Assembly: GCA_025642065.1 (NCBI GenBank)
Contig: JAODUP010000015.1
Coordinates: 1,939,501-2,003,500 of the forward strand
Direction: 5' to 3'
Source of the DNA: Paralvinella palmiformis
Taxonomy: Eukaryota > Annelida > Polychaeta > Terebellida > Alvinellidae
DNA length: 64,000 nt
A model generated the notes under the pieces. That model was not told the DNA's origin, made no database searches, and saw only the letters and a program-made list of their open reading frames with translations. The stretch's first letter is position 1, and every line of letters begins with the position of its first letter. Positions 1-22,124 of this stretch are shown in pieces. A program made the translations under genes and the position numbers.

Positions 1-154
1 GCATAACTGACTTGTATTTGACTTTTTAACTCGTGTCTGAGTTTATAAATAAAAAACTTGAAGCTTTTGTACTAACAGCACTGTACAGCATGTAATATAT
101 TGTTTAGAATGAATAAGTGAGTGATCCTACAGTTAAACATCTTGTGTACTTTAG

Positions 155-2067
155 GAGGTGGAGAACGGAAGGCTGTTCAGACTTATATGTAAGCTTGGAA
201 CAATTAATGAGAGGCCACAGTGAGTACATTTTTCAAACTTTAACCTCGTTCCATTTGATAGCATATTAGTCTGTTGCACTACAGAAACAGGACACTAATG
301 GCTCTTTTAATGCGTGTGTGTGACCTCTAGGTTTAACCTGGATCCATCCTGGTCAGAGACTGGTGATCGTTATATGCTGAAGCTGTTTAGGGACTACTTG
401 TTTCATCAAATTGATGAGAGTGGAGTGCCATGGTTGGACATGGCACACGTAGTCCAGTGTCTCAATAAGGTGAGTATCAGGAACTCTCTCTGTGCCATGG
501 GTATTTGTTATTATTTTCTTTCTTTCTGGGTGTGTTCCCATTTTTTCTCTCTTATGGGTATTTACCATTAGCCTCTCTTATGTGTGCATGTTTATGTGAG
601 GTTGGTGATTATACAAGATGTGTTTCCAAATGAGTTCCATGAAAATGAAGATAGTCCTGTTTTGAACAAAAAAAATACATCACTGCTTTGAATAATAATA
701 ATAATAATAATGTGATTATTAGGGAAAACATAATATGATAATATACTGTGAATAGGAAAAACCAGTGTTTAACAGTTTTGACCAAATTATATTCGTAGTT
801 ACTATAGGTGTGTGTAATGTAGAACAGTTTGTTTAAGTTTGTAAGTAATTTTTTGGATAAACACACCAATTTGTTTGACATAAAGGTTTGTGAGCATTAT
901 TTTAACGTGCACCTTTTGGGTGATCACTTGGGTGATAAAAAGGACATTCTGTAATATTCGTATAACATAATTGTCTCCTTGATAAATACACCCTTTTTGT
1001 GCTGCAAGAGCTACAGGTTTGTGAGCTTTATTTTAACGTGCACCTTTTGGGTGATCACTTGGGTGATAAAAAGGACATTCTGTAATATTCGTATAACATA
1101 ATTGTCTCCTTGATAAATACACCCTTTTTGTGCTGCAAGAGCTACAGGTTTGTGAGCTTTATTTTAACGTGCACCTTTTGGGTGATCACTTGGGTGATAA
1201 AAAGGACATTCTGTAATATTCGTATAACATAATTGTCTCCTTGATAAATACACCCTTTTTGTGCTGCAAGAGCTACAGGTTTGTGAGCTTTATTTTAACG
1301 TGCACCTTTTGGGTGATCACTTGGGTGATAAAAAGGACATTCTGTAATATTCGTATAACATAATTGTCTCCTTGATAAATACACCCTTTTTGTGCTGTAA
1401 GAGCTACAGGAAGATCAAACTGAAGGTTACTCGATTGTTACATGAGTTGTTTTCTACAAAATTGGTAGATAGAGTATCTGTAATAGATAGGTTATGATCT
1501 ATAGGTTTACCAGTAATATACGTTATTTACTAAATTATTTCTTTTCATTGTTTGTATTGTGCATCTGTTCACCTAAAGGTTTGTATGAGTGGAATGGTTT
1601 ATGGTGTATTCAGGTGTTTTTATTCCAGTGGCAATTTTTTTAAATTAGTTTTTCTAATGTAATAATGTTCTTGAAGGATCCTTTAAGAAAATTGATTTAC
1701 CTTTTTGCTTGTCCATTTCAGTATTTGTTAATTATCAATATTATGCTAAACATTCAATGAAAAAAAATGATCTTTCTACTTGTTTATAGTATATATCAAC
1801 TATGGCAAGACAATCATTGCAGTCTTCAGTTTTCCAGTAGGTCTCGTGGATATGTATAATTATTGTTATACAAGGAGTATGAAGGTGTTTGAATTTAATT
1901 TTAATATATGTCTGTTACAGTTGGATTCTGGAGCTCCAGAAAAAATATGCCTCATGTCCCAAGATGAACAGAGTATCCTTGTTGTCACGTATGCTGAACT
2001 CAGACAATGCCTGGAGACGACATTTACCGGATTATGTCAGGCTGCTCAGTCATCAGGCTTCTCATAG
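155..2067 (+). CDS. PAN3: PAN3, C-terminal exons (partial at left edge)
   Basis: Last three coding exons of the PAN2-PAN3 deadenylase regulatory subunit, which recruits the PAN2 nuclease to poly(A)-binding protein and starts mRNA poly(A) shortening in the cytoplasm. Exons: 155-219, 331-469, 1921-2067 (stop TAG 2065-2067), with consensus donors after 219 and 469 and AG before each start. The joined reading contains [34 protein letters not shown] and VVTYAEL, characteristic of the C-terminal knob of animal PAN3. The final intron is 1.45 kb and carries a 131-bp tandem repeat. The pseudokinase and zinc-finger parts lie left of the window. Identity is from recalled family sequence, and confidence is high because three exons agree in order and phase. 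Confidence 0.93.
880..1410. repeat. 131-bp tandem repeat, about 4 copies, in the PAN3 last intron
   Basis: The motif CTACAGGTTTGTGAGC recurs at 1011, 1142 and 1273, and CTACAGG again at 1404, giving an exact 131-bp period. The copies are nearly identical (first copy GAGCATT instead of GAGCTTT; last copy GCTGTAAG instead of GCTGCAAG). This indicates recent tandem amplification. No coding potential is seen. Confidence 0.95.
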
Positions 2068-2911
2068 ACCAGCTTCATGGCCTCCTCAGTCATCATTATC
2101 CAGCTGACCAATTTGTGACTGGGATATTCCTGGCAAATGAGACTGCATGGTTGTGTTCAATTACCAAAATTTGTGTGTCTCAACTACACACACGCTGTGT
2201 TTCCATACAAGTTTGGGTGCATCTACTTATAGCGAAACTCCATATATAGAAATGGCAGCATTTAACTACAAATGTTATCACTACTATTATTTTGTAGAAG
2301 CAGGAAGGCATTAGAAAGTGTGTTTGAACTGCGTTATAGAATAGAATTTGTCTGTTGATGGTCAAGTCTCAGGGTGAAGCAAGTCTGATACTGCCAAATG
2401 ATAACGAAGCAAAGGAATTCATTGCCAATATCTCTGAGATAAAGGAAGCCATTCCCAAGGATGTGTATTCTGGGATTATGTATGGGATACTACATCATCT
2501 GTGGATGGCTAGTGTCTAAATTAGTGTGTTTTCAAGCAGACAGGTGATAAATGACATGTGTGTAAGTGTCCAGTGAGTCTTTAATTCTGTGTGTGTGTGT
2601 GTGCATGTGCACACACACATACACACTTTGTTGGCTGTTATGTACTAGATCTGCTTGTCACAGTGGCATACTCCAAGAATGTGGCAGCTAATCTTACTTG
2701 TACGTGTGTGTTTTCTACTGAATGTTGCAGCATTTAAGAAACAATTGCTTGTACAAGCGTTGGAGTGACAAGTGCTCCGTTGATGAAGATCTCGAATGTT
2801 TGTTACTCAGTTGTTACTGAATCATTTTGTTCTTTAATCTGGCATAATTTAAAAAATATCCAATCTGGTGATGGCATGGGAAGTCATTTTGCCAGAACAG
2901 TAAATACATTT

Positions 2912-2942
<31 letters not shown>

Positions 2943-3560
2943 GATTTTGCAGTTATTGCCTCCTAGGTTGGGTGCCAACCATACCTATTATAGACGTTTT
3001 CTTGGGAATAGATTTGCTCCATGTTAAAATTTGTTACCCAAATTAGATTTTGGATTGCTCAATTGATGTTAGTGGGTGATATACTCATGATTGGCCATAC
3101 ATTTTTAGCACATTATTTGGTGTAGGGTCATTATTAAAAAGTGATATCTTGGCATTTTACTGCACTTGAAGCACCACTTGTCATCATGCTTAAGCCATGT
3201 TTCAATAATTTAAAAGGATAAATATATTTATCTTAATTTATCTGCTTATAAAAGTATTGTATTGAGATTTCATCAATCAAGACTAGTACCACCTCAAATT
3301 TGTAGGTCTTATGAAAATAATCTTTTGTCTTGTTTCTGTTGGTAATTATGATGATATGAGATGTATTTCTAGTTATTAATACTGACTATTCAGATGTTTA
3401 TATAAATAACCTAATTATGAATTATTTCCATTAAACATTGTTCTAAATATGGCACAAGTATGACACAATTGGTTCTGTCAATTACTTAAATAAGGTACTG
3501 TCTATACAATATCAGTATTTACAAGGTCTCAATGTCGGCACTATATCTAGGGAGCAATAT

Positions 3561-3595
<35 letters not shown>

Positions 3596-6500
3596 GTGCG
3601 TGTGTCCTGTGCATAAAGATGACACTTATTTATACATTTATGCTACTATTATCACTTATATTATTATCATTAAAAAATCAATTTTATTATTCAAACACTA
3701 AAGCTTTTCATACAAACCAGAGTCATGTTTTGCAGGGTCTTGGTGAGAACTTTCTGCCTATGCTGTAGGGATGGGATTACATTTTAATGTATAAATTTTG
3801 TATTACAGCAAACAGTGCAGTTGGACAACTGTTGTAATATATTGATAGATGTTGGGAGGTAATCAACACTGGAGATTATTTTTTGTAAATGACTTTTACC
3901 AGGCACAGCCCATGTTGAAAATATTTATTGCTTGGGCTCACTGAATCCAGTTGTTTACTCCTAACATCTGTAGAATGGGCCATGCAGAATGTTGCTAACA
4001 TGGCACTTTTCACTGTATACGAGCTCAAGTATTCTGTGGAATACAGTGCATTTAAAACAATTGTTTGTTATTCATTTTTCTTCTACAAACAGACATGATT
4101 GTACTTGCATTTGGACTGTGATATTACTAAGTGTCTTTGAGTTATCAAATCTTGGCCTTCTACATTAATAATCTTTGATGTACACTGAACAAAAATATAA
4201 AACAACCATTTCTATATGAGGACGTCTAAAGTTGGTTCCAGTGCATGAAACTCTTAAGCAGGGAGTTATTTATACATCAATTAGCTGCTCAAATATGGTG
4301 TGTTACGTCATCGTTCTGGCTGCATTATAAATTATGCAACAAGCCACTTATTTGGAAACAGTGAAAGACAAATAGTGATGTCCAAAACGGACAAATACTT
4401 TGGTGACCTTCCGTAAGTGCAGTGCCGGAATTCCCATTAGAAACATTCAAAGACAATAAGATATTCATTTCATGTCAAAATTCCAAACTAATAACCTGTA
4501 GACTCGCATATGAGATTGATTGTAGCCAGGGCTTTATAGAATTTCGGCCCACTTCATTAAGTATGTTTGCCCCCATGTCTTAAAAAAATTGTTGATGCTT
4601 TTTTTTTGTATAAAACATGAAACACTTAAATTTTTATGATTTTGGAACTCATCTAATTTATTTTATTAGCAAATTCATTATGTTTTTTTTTATCTCTAGT
4701 TTACATCCTACAGAAATATCTATGTATATAAAAAAGATGCATGAAAATGTAAATGGGGCTCCTTCAAGGGTCCCATTGAATTTAAAAGACCCACTCCAAC
4801 ACTAAAGGGGCCCCAAATACTTTAAACTGTTACAAATTAGTGCAGTGGAGGTCCCATTAAATCTGAAAATATCAAAATCGCCGTTCTTATAAAAAAATAG
4901 TTTTATCAGGGGGACCAAGACTAGAAGGCTGCAGCCTATACTAGCCCATAGGTAAATCCGGCGCTGATTGTAGTGTACAAAATAATAGAATTCTTGCATA
5001 GGTTATCAACAATCAATTTAGGAGATAATAATCTTTGTATAAAATATGGTCCATTGTCGTTTTTGGTATTTTGAACACTACATATGGATATGAGATGGGC
5101 CTATGATATTTCAGTATACTTCATGTTAAGGTACGCATTCAATGAAGGTTCCAGGTGAAGCAATTCTTGTAGATACTGACTTTTATTTTCATGTTTGTTA
5201 TCAGAAGTTCACTGATTGAGTTTGCCAGGATGGTAGAAGGTGATAAGTTGCGGAACCGTTAATTTTATGTTGCAGAAAGGTACTAATTAGGATATTTCAT
5301 GCTAGTCCATTCATAGTATCGATTATTATTTTTAACAAAGTAGTCGCGGAAGTAAATTACCAATTGCAAAGTTTTTTTTGCTTAAGACTTGCCCAGTAAC
5401 TTCTTGTAGTTCTGAAAGTAAATTTGGCCCAGTGTTTATCTGCTACCACTATTTACTAATGGTATACCGATATCCTGTGTTCCAAGTAAGTTATATATAT
5501 ATGATGATGTACAATGAATCCTGTCTTCTTTCTTTTGGGCCTGACATGTTTTACCTACTTTTTGAGTACCACGGGCAGTTCAGTTCATAGACAACAAATT
5601 GTTGTTTGACCCGTTTATATTTTTTGCATACATGTCAAGCTCTCGGTCAAAGAGCACAACATATACTGTAGCCAAATTAAGATAGGCTACACACCATTAA
5701 ACAGATTAGTTAAATTTTTTCCAAACTTGTCAATTAGCTGAATGTCGGCTAAATAAGTACAATTTGGTCCATTTTCTTGGAGAAAAGTGCATTACTGAAA
5801 CAGGAATACTGCTTGAAAATAATAAATTAATTAATCTACACATTTAATATGGGTCGTCTGCTATATTAGTATATTAATTATTACTGCACGAGTTGTGTAA
5901 TCTAGTTAATCAAGCGTTTGTAATATAGCGATACCAACATCATTTATATTTTGGGTCACCTAAATTGTGTTCACACAAATAAAAACACGATGACTGACTA
6001 GATGATAGGTAGTGATATGGCTCCGCCAAGCGTCAGAAACGAAAACACAGTTCTAACAATGTTTTGGGGGAATTTTTTTCGTCGACGAGCTTAATGGAAT
6101 ATATACGATCACGCACGAGTTACTGGATTGGTATTGGAAAATCTACAGGTAATTATGAAATAAAGATAGTCTTACGTTTATATAGGAAAAGAAGGTTGGA
6201 TAGCACATTTACCAACCAACTCTTTAATGCATTTAAATGCCTCGTTTGAGCGCAAAACCACTCTCTGATATCTGCATTGAAATTAGTTCGTAACAATTGG
6301 GATTATTTTTTTATTCTGGTGTTAGAAGGTGTCATCGGTAAAAATATTGGAACACAAGCTGAATGGCTAATGACAGTGCATGCATATGAACAGTCGAGAG
6401 TAAAAACAAAATGCTCAGAAACGTGGACAATTATTTTTTTATAAATCTGGCAAAATACTTCAGTAATATCCAGAATAAAATATCTTCTAGGCATTAACTG

Positions 6501-7159
6501 TATTATTATATTGCACATGTATTCTACCAGATCTTAATTGCATGGTAAGTTTTGTGTAATTAACACCCTTTTAACAAGATTAGTAAGCATATGGTTAATT
6601 TAGAGAAAGGTGATTAGTTGATTAAATTAAGTAGAACTAAAACCAAATAACTAATTTTCAAGGTATCAATCAAGCAAACTATTGCATTAGTAAGCATGCA
6701 GGGCGATAATCAACACTGACTTAAAAAAATCTTGCGATAACCAATAGACCGATTTAATTACCCCTGGCGACACCGTGAGGCATAATTTCACACTACGGTC
6801 TCGGGTTAGAAGTCTAAGAATCATTGTGTCGCATGGCGATTTACGCGTGTAGTGGTCGATAAATGTCTTACTGAAAATGTGTATTTAGGCTACGTGTCAG
6901 CTATATTCGGATTTTATTTATAGTCCGTCAAGGGTATATGTGATCTTCAGATCATAGTTGTCCAAATGTTCTAGGACGCTGAATGGCCTAAATTGTGCCG
7001 AGGTGTCATCCATCCATCCAGATCATAGTTTTGCATTTAATTTCAATGGCATAAACTACACCCAATAGTTATATGCCACTAAACGAAGTAACGTTCAGCG
7101 CGATTTGGATGGCAGTGATGGTGGGCCTGTCTAGTTACTTTTTTTTCTGACATGATGAT
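2068..7159. other. Gene-free stretch (PAN3 3' UTR and intergenic)
   Basis: The first few hundred bases after the PAN3 stop are presumably 3' UTR. I could not single out the poly(A) site. The rest is AT-rich, with (TA)n runs near 2917-2942 and 3569-3594. Around 4178-4210 there is a short motif (ACTGAACAAAAATATAAA) of the kind seen at the ends of some animal DNA transposons, but no partner end was found. No exon with convincing splice sites or a recognisable domain was seen on either strand. Confidence 0.6.
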
Positions 7160-8842
7160 GTAAATGGATAAAATCAATGATCACATAGATTACAATTCAA
7201 TGGGTGATTCATATTACTGTAACATTGGTATTTATGCACCAAGATGCATGCTTCTTTCCCTTGTTGTGCTGCTAGTTGAATTATTGATTTTCCAGTTGTA
7301 CATCACTCTTACACGGTGTTTAAACCAGCCTCAACTTACTGAAGTTGCTAAACTGATTTTATCATCCCCATATAAATCCTGTGAACTTGATTCAATTCCT
7401 ACATTTCTGCTAAAATATTGTCTTCACAAACTAATTGTTCCGATTACTTAGATAATAAATTCATCACTAAGTGTCCCCTTCTCATTTTAAACTCTCTTCT
7501 TAAGAAACCATATTTACCATCCAATGATCTAAACGGCTATATACCTATGTATAATCTATGTTTCATATCTAAAGTATTAGAAAAAGTCGTGTCCAGTCGT
7601 TTGAACGTTCACTTAATCACTTGTCTAATGTTTTTTCAGTCTGCTTACAAACAATTTCACTCTACAGAAACCCCTCTACAGAAAGTTCACAACGACATAG
7701 CACTAAACATGGACACAGGAAAGGTCACAGCACTAACACTATTATATTTAACTGCGACTTTGACACCATTGATTATTCTATTTTTCTAGATCGCCTCTCT
7801 GATTGGTATGAGACATCGGGCACAGCGCTAACTTGAATCCTCTCATTCTTAATAAATAGGTTTCAATCGATAAAAACAAGAAACGGTTTTTCAACGTTTT
7901 GCGGCGTTCCCCAAGGCTCGTTTCTTGGACCGTTGCTCTTTACATTGTATGCCATACCACTAAGCTCTCTTATTTACAGCTACAAATTAGACCATTATAT
8001 ATATGCAGATGACACCCAGGTATCTTTATCTACAGCAAACATATATCTTTCTCTTACACAACTAGGTGACTATCTCAGTGATATCTCTGACTAGATAACA
8101 AGCAATAGACTAGGGCTCAATGCGAACAAAACAGATTTCATTATTATTGACACATCCAGACAATGCATTAAACTTACTAGTTTCTTCCCTACAACCATCC
8201 TTAATGATACCATCACACACTGCACGTAATCTTGGTGTTACAGTTGCGATATTAATTTCAGAAAACATATTTCCCGGATATGTCGCTGCTGCTTCTACTA
8301 TATTCGCAAATATTGCAAAACTTCAGTGTGTTCCAACTACTTAGCTACGGTTCTTACAAGGTTTCCCGTCCCACTCCTGAAATCTCTTCATTGGCCCTCT
8401 GTTCAATCTCGCATCTTTTTCAAACTCTCCACCATTGCCTACCAAACGCTTTCTTCTGGAAAAACTTCGTATCTATTTTCCAGCCTTTCTCTAGCACCCA
8501 AACCAGAGTGCTCTTTTCATCTGGTTTTCACTTGTTATCTATTCCCAAAGCTAAAACATGCTGGGACTCGTGCTTTTTCAGTTACTGTCCCTACTCTTTG
8601 GAATTCAATCCCTGAACAAACATGTTATGTCATCACATAGCATCGTTTCTTTCCGTCATCATTGGGAAACCCGCCTTTTCAGACTTGCTTATCCTTCCTA
8701 AATATCCACTCCATCCGATAATTTGTTGACAAACTTTGTATCATACCTTGACTAGGAGTTGCTCAACTCCTGTACTAGGTGGGCGACTGAGCTCGATTCT
8801 TTTCGAGGATATTGGCGCAATAGAAGTTTATTATTACTATTA
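7160..8842 (+). mobile_element. Decayed CR1/L2-like non-LTR retrotransposon (reverse transcriptase portion)
   Basis: Broken reading frames on the plus strand together spell a reverse transcriptase of the CR1/L2 kind. Frame pieces at 7418-7789 and 7621-7836 carry SKVLEKVVSSRLN, QSAYKQFHSTET, KVHNDIALNMDTGKVTAL and DTIDYSIFLDRLSDW. The stretch 7880-8030 reads FCGVPQGS and YADDTQVSLS, the catalytic box. The 8320-8640 region has PLLKSLHWPSVQSRIFFKL and AFSVTVPTLWNSIPE. Stops and frameshifts occur throughout, and the segment between the YADD box and the C-terminus is shortened near 8280. The element ends with a short hairpin (AGGAGTTGCTCAACTCCT, 8755-8773) and a (TTATTA)-type tail at 8829-8842, as such LINE 3' ends often do. 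It is not functional. Confidence 0.88.
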
Positions 8843-8844
8843 AA

Positions 8845-9733
8845 CACTCGGCAAAATCACGAGGTCGTTAATTAATTGTCATTGGCATGTTGAATTTCAC
8901 TAGTCTATTGTTGTTGTTCTTGAAATTTGGGGTAGAGATCTATTGGTTGTCGACTATTCAGTCTATTCTACACTGTTAAATATACAATCAGAATAATTAC
9001 TTACAATTTTGGTATTAAATTTTAAGTTAAATAATTTTTTTTGCCCCGAACTGGGTAAATATATTCCAAAATAGGCCTCCTCAGAATTAAATAATGACTG
9101 CTAATGTAGGGCTAGTTTGCTTCGCTTGAATATGTTCTGCATGAAATGCAAACAGCACGAATAGCTTTTTGTGATTGTGAATATGCTTCACACATATTTT
9201 ATGTTCATAGAGAAGTTAAACACTACTGTAAATCAAGGTGCTTTTAGCTAAAGAGATATTTGATTATATCAAGTGGCTGATCATAGTCTTGGGTACATCC
9301 CCATGTAAGAATATATTTTGTAATCGTCAAAGATGTGTTTATATTCCACTGTCCAGTAGGAGTCTTGAAATGAATGTTTTTACTTAGTTCCACCCAGCAG
9401 GGGTCAGATCCTATATTTACTTTCACAACCCTGCTGGGTATTAAACCACTGACATGTGGTAAGTTTACAAAAAAACATAAATGTTATTAAAACAGTTAGG
9501 TCTGGGGACAGGCTATAGTAGTCACAGTTTTAGGAGAGGAGGGGCAAATTTTGGCTCCAGATTGGCATTGCCGGTGAGATGAAAAAATTAATTAATTCCT
9601 AAATAGCAATATCTCTTTATAGATTACAGGTATGCTATGTGGTGGTGTCACAGTGTTGGGGGCGGAGCCCACGGTATTCAGACCATTTTAATTAGTTAAA
9701 TGCTCACTTGGGGTGTCACGGTCGGTGTGCCTA

Positions 9734-9735
<2 letters not shown>
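8845..9735. other. Gene-free stretch
   Basis: AT-rich intergenic DNA between the LINE relic and a (TA)n run at about 9738-9766. The 60-codon minus-strand frame at 9244-9426 has no recognisable domain and no supporting splice sites. I see nothing else. Confidence 0.5.
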
Positions 9736-9769
<34 letters not shown>

Positions 9770-9774
9770 AACCA

Positions 9775-9826
9775 GGCTGTGCTGATTAAGCGACAGCCTG
9801 GGGATTCTCCCCGAACAACAAAACCA
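9775..9826 (+). mobile_element. Severely 5'-truncated SINE family 1 tail with target-site duplication
   Basis: About 50 bp identical in type to the 3' end of SINE family 1 (GCGACAGCCTGGGGATTCTC followed by AACAACAAA). It is bracketed by an 11-bp direct repeat ATAAGGAACCA at 9764-9774 and 9827-9837. This looks like insertion of a short 3' fragment by target-primed reverse transcription. Confidence 0.7.
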
Positions 9827-9845
9827 ATAAGGAACCAAAGTTTCA

Positions 9846-10130
9846 GTGAGCTCCGGTGGCCTAGCGGTTAAGCACCCGGTACTTGATGCCAACGGTCACA
9901 GGTTCGAACCCCGTAAGAGGTCGAAACTTTTCTAGGGATTAATTTCTCGGCTCACAACATCGTGGGTGGCTGACCACGTTAAATGGTGCTACCGTCTCCA
10001 CTGAATTATTTAAAATAAAGGGGGACGTTAAAAACCCCCCGAGGACAGAAAAACACTCTGGCTGTGACCACCCTCAAGGTATTTCGGTGCCGAATAAGTG
10101 ACAGCCTGGGGATTCTCCGCGAACAACAAA
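9846..10130 (+). mobile_element. tRNA-derived SINE, family 1, copy a
   Basis: The head is tRNA-like, with an A-box region GGTGGCCTAGCGGTTAAGC and a B box GGTTCGAACCC 40-50 bases later. It is followed by a conserved body (GAGGTCGAAACTTTTC, CTCGGCTCACAACATCGTGG, GTCTCCACTGAATTATT, CACTCTGG) and the tail CAGCCTGGGGATTCTC. The same unit recurs at 30778, 37524 and 46850. The tRNA part is not a functional tRNA gene because the acceptor stem does not close. Confidence 0.88.
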
Positions 10131-10513
10131 GCAAGTTCTGGATCTTTATGGTTCCAGTATATTGGCAACACCACATGTAAGTGTTAACATTATAAAATTG
10201 GTAAATTAATTTCTGGATTTAAATTTTTCTATAAATAATGTTTCAGTTTTAAAGAAAGCTCTTTGTTTAGTTAACTTAATTTTATATTAATATTTTTTTA
10301 ATGTACCACGTAGGATAATATGCCTTCCTAGTTTTGTACGACATATAGGCATAGAGATAACATCTGAATATATACAAGGTATAAATATTGGGTGTTCTGT
10401 GGTATCATTGTAATAATCTGCAAATCATCATCATCTGCAAATATGTACGTACGTAATACACCGAAAGCTGCTGCGCCGTTTGAAGCATATCTTCCCATGG
10501 TCGGTTACAAAAA

Positions 10514-10566
<53 letters not shown>

Positions 10567-11376
10567 CAGATAAAATCACAAACCCGGATACCAGCGGATT
10601 TCTTTCTCTGTTACATATGATTGAATCTCTGCCACTTAGTAAACTGTTTGTTTAGATCTTGATCTTATGTCACGTTTAATGTACATCCTATTCCCTATTT
10701 TAAGTGTTTGGATAAATTAAAATCTAATTAACGTACACTAACCTAGATGTGCAGTAGAGGTTACCTAGGCCTATAATAAGAGAGATGTCACGGTTCGTAC
10801 TGAATAGATGTTCCATATAGATCAAAACACTCAGTCGGCTGATTATAATCTGGAGGCGGGCTGTAATACCTGGACTAGTACTACTCGTTACCGTCAAACA
10901 CCATGATCGTCAGAGGTTAAATACCGCGACAGCTTCATTACAGATTGGTGTGAATACTTTCGTCCTGCTAAAACTCGTTCTCTTGATGACCACTTAAGTA
11001 TGTCGTGCTGTTCACATAAACTATACACATGACACGAAGTCGTAAACTTCTCGTCGAAGAGGAGCGGTGAAAGCTCTCCCCAACTGACGAATTCCTGTGT
11101 CATGTCAACACTTTTGAGCTGATCACTTGGAACAGTGCGCCAGTTTTCCATGTTCGCACTCTATAAACACATGTCGCCAATCAAACCTGAACTGGAACAA
11201 TCGATTGAACGCGTACGAATTGTAAACGTAAAAGGTCGTCCTCAGTTGTCGGTCGTCACTTACTTCAACGGGTACAACTAGAGTCTAGCTGATAGGAAAC
11301 ATCTTTATAGTGTATATCTCAGAGAGAGTTAAAATTAAAACACGTGAAGATTACAGAATAGTCAGAATTTATCATT
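10131..11376. other. Intergenic and upstream region of the peroxidase gene
   Basis: Contains a (CT)n-(TA)n compound microsatellite at about 10516-10566. The region from about 10.8 kb is less AT-rich and should hold the promoter and 5' UTR of the peroxidase gene. No core promoter motif could be assigned by eye. An 85-codon minus-strand frame lies at 10894-11151 and is listed separately. Confidence 0.45.
10894..11151 (-). CDS. Possible small unrecognised ORF upstream of the peroxidase gene
   Basis: An 85-codon ATG-to-stop frame oriented away from the peroxidase gene. It has mixed amino-acid composition (several Trp, Cys and charged residues), unlike the low-complexity frames elsewhere in the window. 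I recognise no domain, signal peptide or membrane segment. It could be a first exon, a short divergent gene, or chance in a less AT-rich patch. Coding status is doubtful. Confidence 0.2.
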   Translation of the reverse strand: MENWRTVPSDQLKSVDMTQEFVSWGELSPLLFDEKFTTSCHVYSLCEQHDILKWSSRERVLAGRKYSHQSVMKLSRYLTSDDHGV

Positions 11377-20429
<9,053 letters not shown>

Positions 20430-21640
20430 GTCTAAACGTATTGACAACATGTCATAGCATCGATTTACAGGAACATTGTACTTTCTGGAAGTCCATGCTC
20501 AAACTTGGTGATGCAGATTAAGAGAACCGTTGAAGTTAGAAAAATAAACGAATAAACAAACAAATAAAAACTCACAAACAATAAGACTGTTTCAAGGCGT
20601 CTGTACAACAATGATCTATAAGTTGTTTGAAGTAAATTATTGTTCAATTATTGACAAAATATGTAATATGCTTGTCTTTAACTAGACTGTAAAAGGTTGT
20701 AAAGCAAATCATGATCTAGACAACGTGATTTATGATGATGATGATAATGCATGTTTGTATAGCGCCAGAATCAGGTAATCCTGTTATGAGGCGCTGTACA
20801 ATATTATTATCCCCGACTTAGACCTGCTTCAATCCAGCACCCGCCTCAACTCCCAACCGAGCATACGACACACGCTGCCATTAAAGGTGCAAAGCGTTAC
20901 TCAAACATGTAGCCATCACGTCCTGTCAGGTTCTCATTTATGGATGAGTGAACCAGATTTGTCAGTTGTTAATTTATATATCGCCATCCTTAAAAACTAT
21001 ATAGCCATTTAGCTGTGTTTAGAATCATGTAGCCATTTGCTCTTCGTTGTTAGAATCACGACATATTTGGCTGTCCTTTAATAGTATTATATAGTAGACA
21101 AATATATCAGGTTAAAAGAAAAATATACTATAATGAAAGATAATATATCGACACTGAATCAGTTGTAGCTGGTTTTGTTCTAATTTTCAATTTTATTTTG
21201 TGTATGTGTACATGAACGTATTTTGTTATAACTTTCATTTTATTTTGTGTATGTGAAACGTATTTTGTTATAATTTTCATTTTATTTTCTGTATGTGAAC
21301 GTATATCTGTTCTGAATTGAACACTCAAGATTTGCTTCCTTATTGTAATAATTTGTAATACAGACCTGAATAACCAAATGTTTTCTGTTGTATCATTTCT
21401 ATATAAATACCCGACATATACCGGGCAGGGTATATATATATAGCCTGTTATAAATGATTATATCCAGTCTAACAGTCACCCTTACAGTAGCAAAACAACG
21501 AGCAGCGCAAAAGGCAAAAATAATTTATAACAAAAGTCAACAAAAACACATTACTTCATCTAAACAACCGATAATAATGTAATAATCATCTTTCTCTGTC
21601 TCTCTCTCTTACGCGCGCGCAGGCACGCACACACACACAT
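20430..21640. other. Convergent intergenic region between peroxidase and lectin genes
   Basis: Contains the peroxidase 3' UTR with AATAAA at 20543-20548 and 20563-20568. There is a dispersed-repeat fragment at 20735-20900 (GTTTGTATAGCGCC...GGCGCTGTACAA), related to the one near 12480-12535, and a three-copy tandem repeat of about 45 bp at 21176-21305. No gene is seen. Confidence 0.65.
21176..21305. repeat. Tandem repeat, about 45 bp x 3
   Basis: The unit (TTCATTTTATTTTGTGTATG plus GAACGTATTTTGTTATAA) is repeated three times with small length differences. Confidence 0.8.
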
Positions 21641-22089
21641 TTATTCACCATTGTCTCGAAGTGTACTCGTTATGGGTTGTGTTTCATCCGTGTTATAACG
21701 TAGGAAGTATTTATCAAATTCCAGCGAAGAATCGGCTCCTTAAAGTTACAAAATATTAGAGGTGTAAGTACACGGAAGCTGATTAAAGTTATATATAACA
21801 TAATACTAATGATCTGATATTGAATATACTAGTACTGTCCACCCCCCCCCCACTCTACACTTTCTGTAGATTAGTATTATGTTAACACAATTTGTTATAT
21901 TAAACTTATACCACATATCGGAAACATGTTGTCCTTATAATTATATTCACCTGGTGTTTCACACGAATGGCGTGGACTGACAGTAAACTCAGGATGACTA
22001 TGTGCGTAATCCACCTCCCAAGGGGAATACACTTCATCTGGTGCCTTGCCTGTCGGTCGTACCTTGCCGCTTTGGCTGTAATTTGGACG

Positions 22090-22124
<35 letters not shown>

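Noticed and set aside
880..1410. Regularly repeated block considered as a CRISPR array
   Set aside because: Repeats are contiguous 131-bp units without spacers, inside an intron of a eukaryotic gene.
4178..4380. Possible DNA transposon end (ACTGAACAAAAATATAAA)
   Set aside because: No matching inverted end or target duplication could be found nearby, so no element is called.
9846..9915. tRNA-like sequence with A and B boxes
   Set aside because: It is the head of a SINE repeated four times in the window with a common body; a tRNA cloverleaf does not close, so it is not a tRNA gene.
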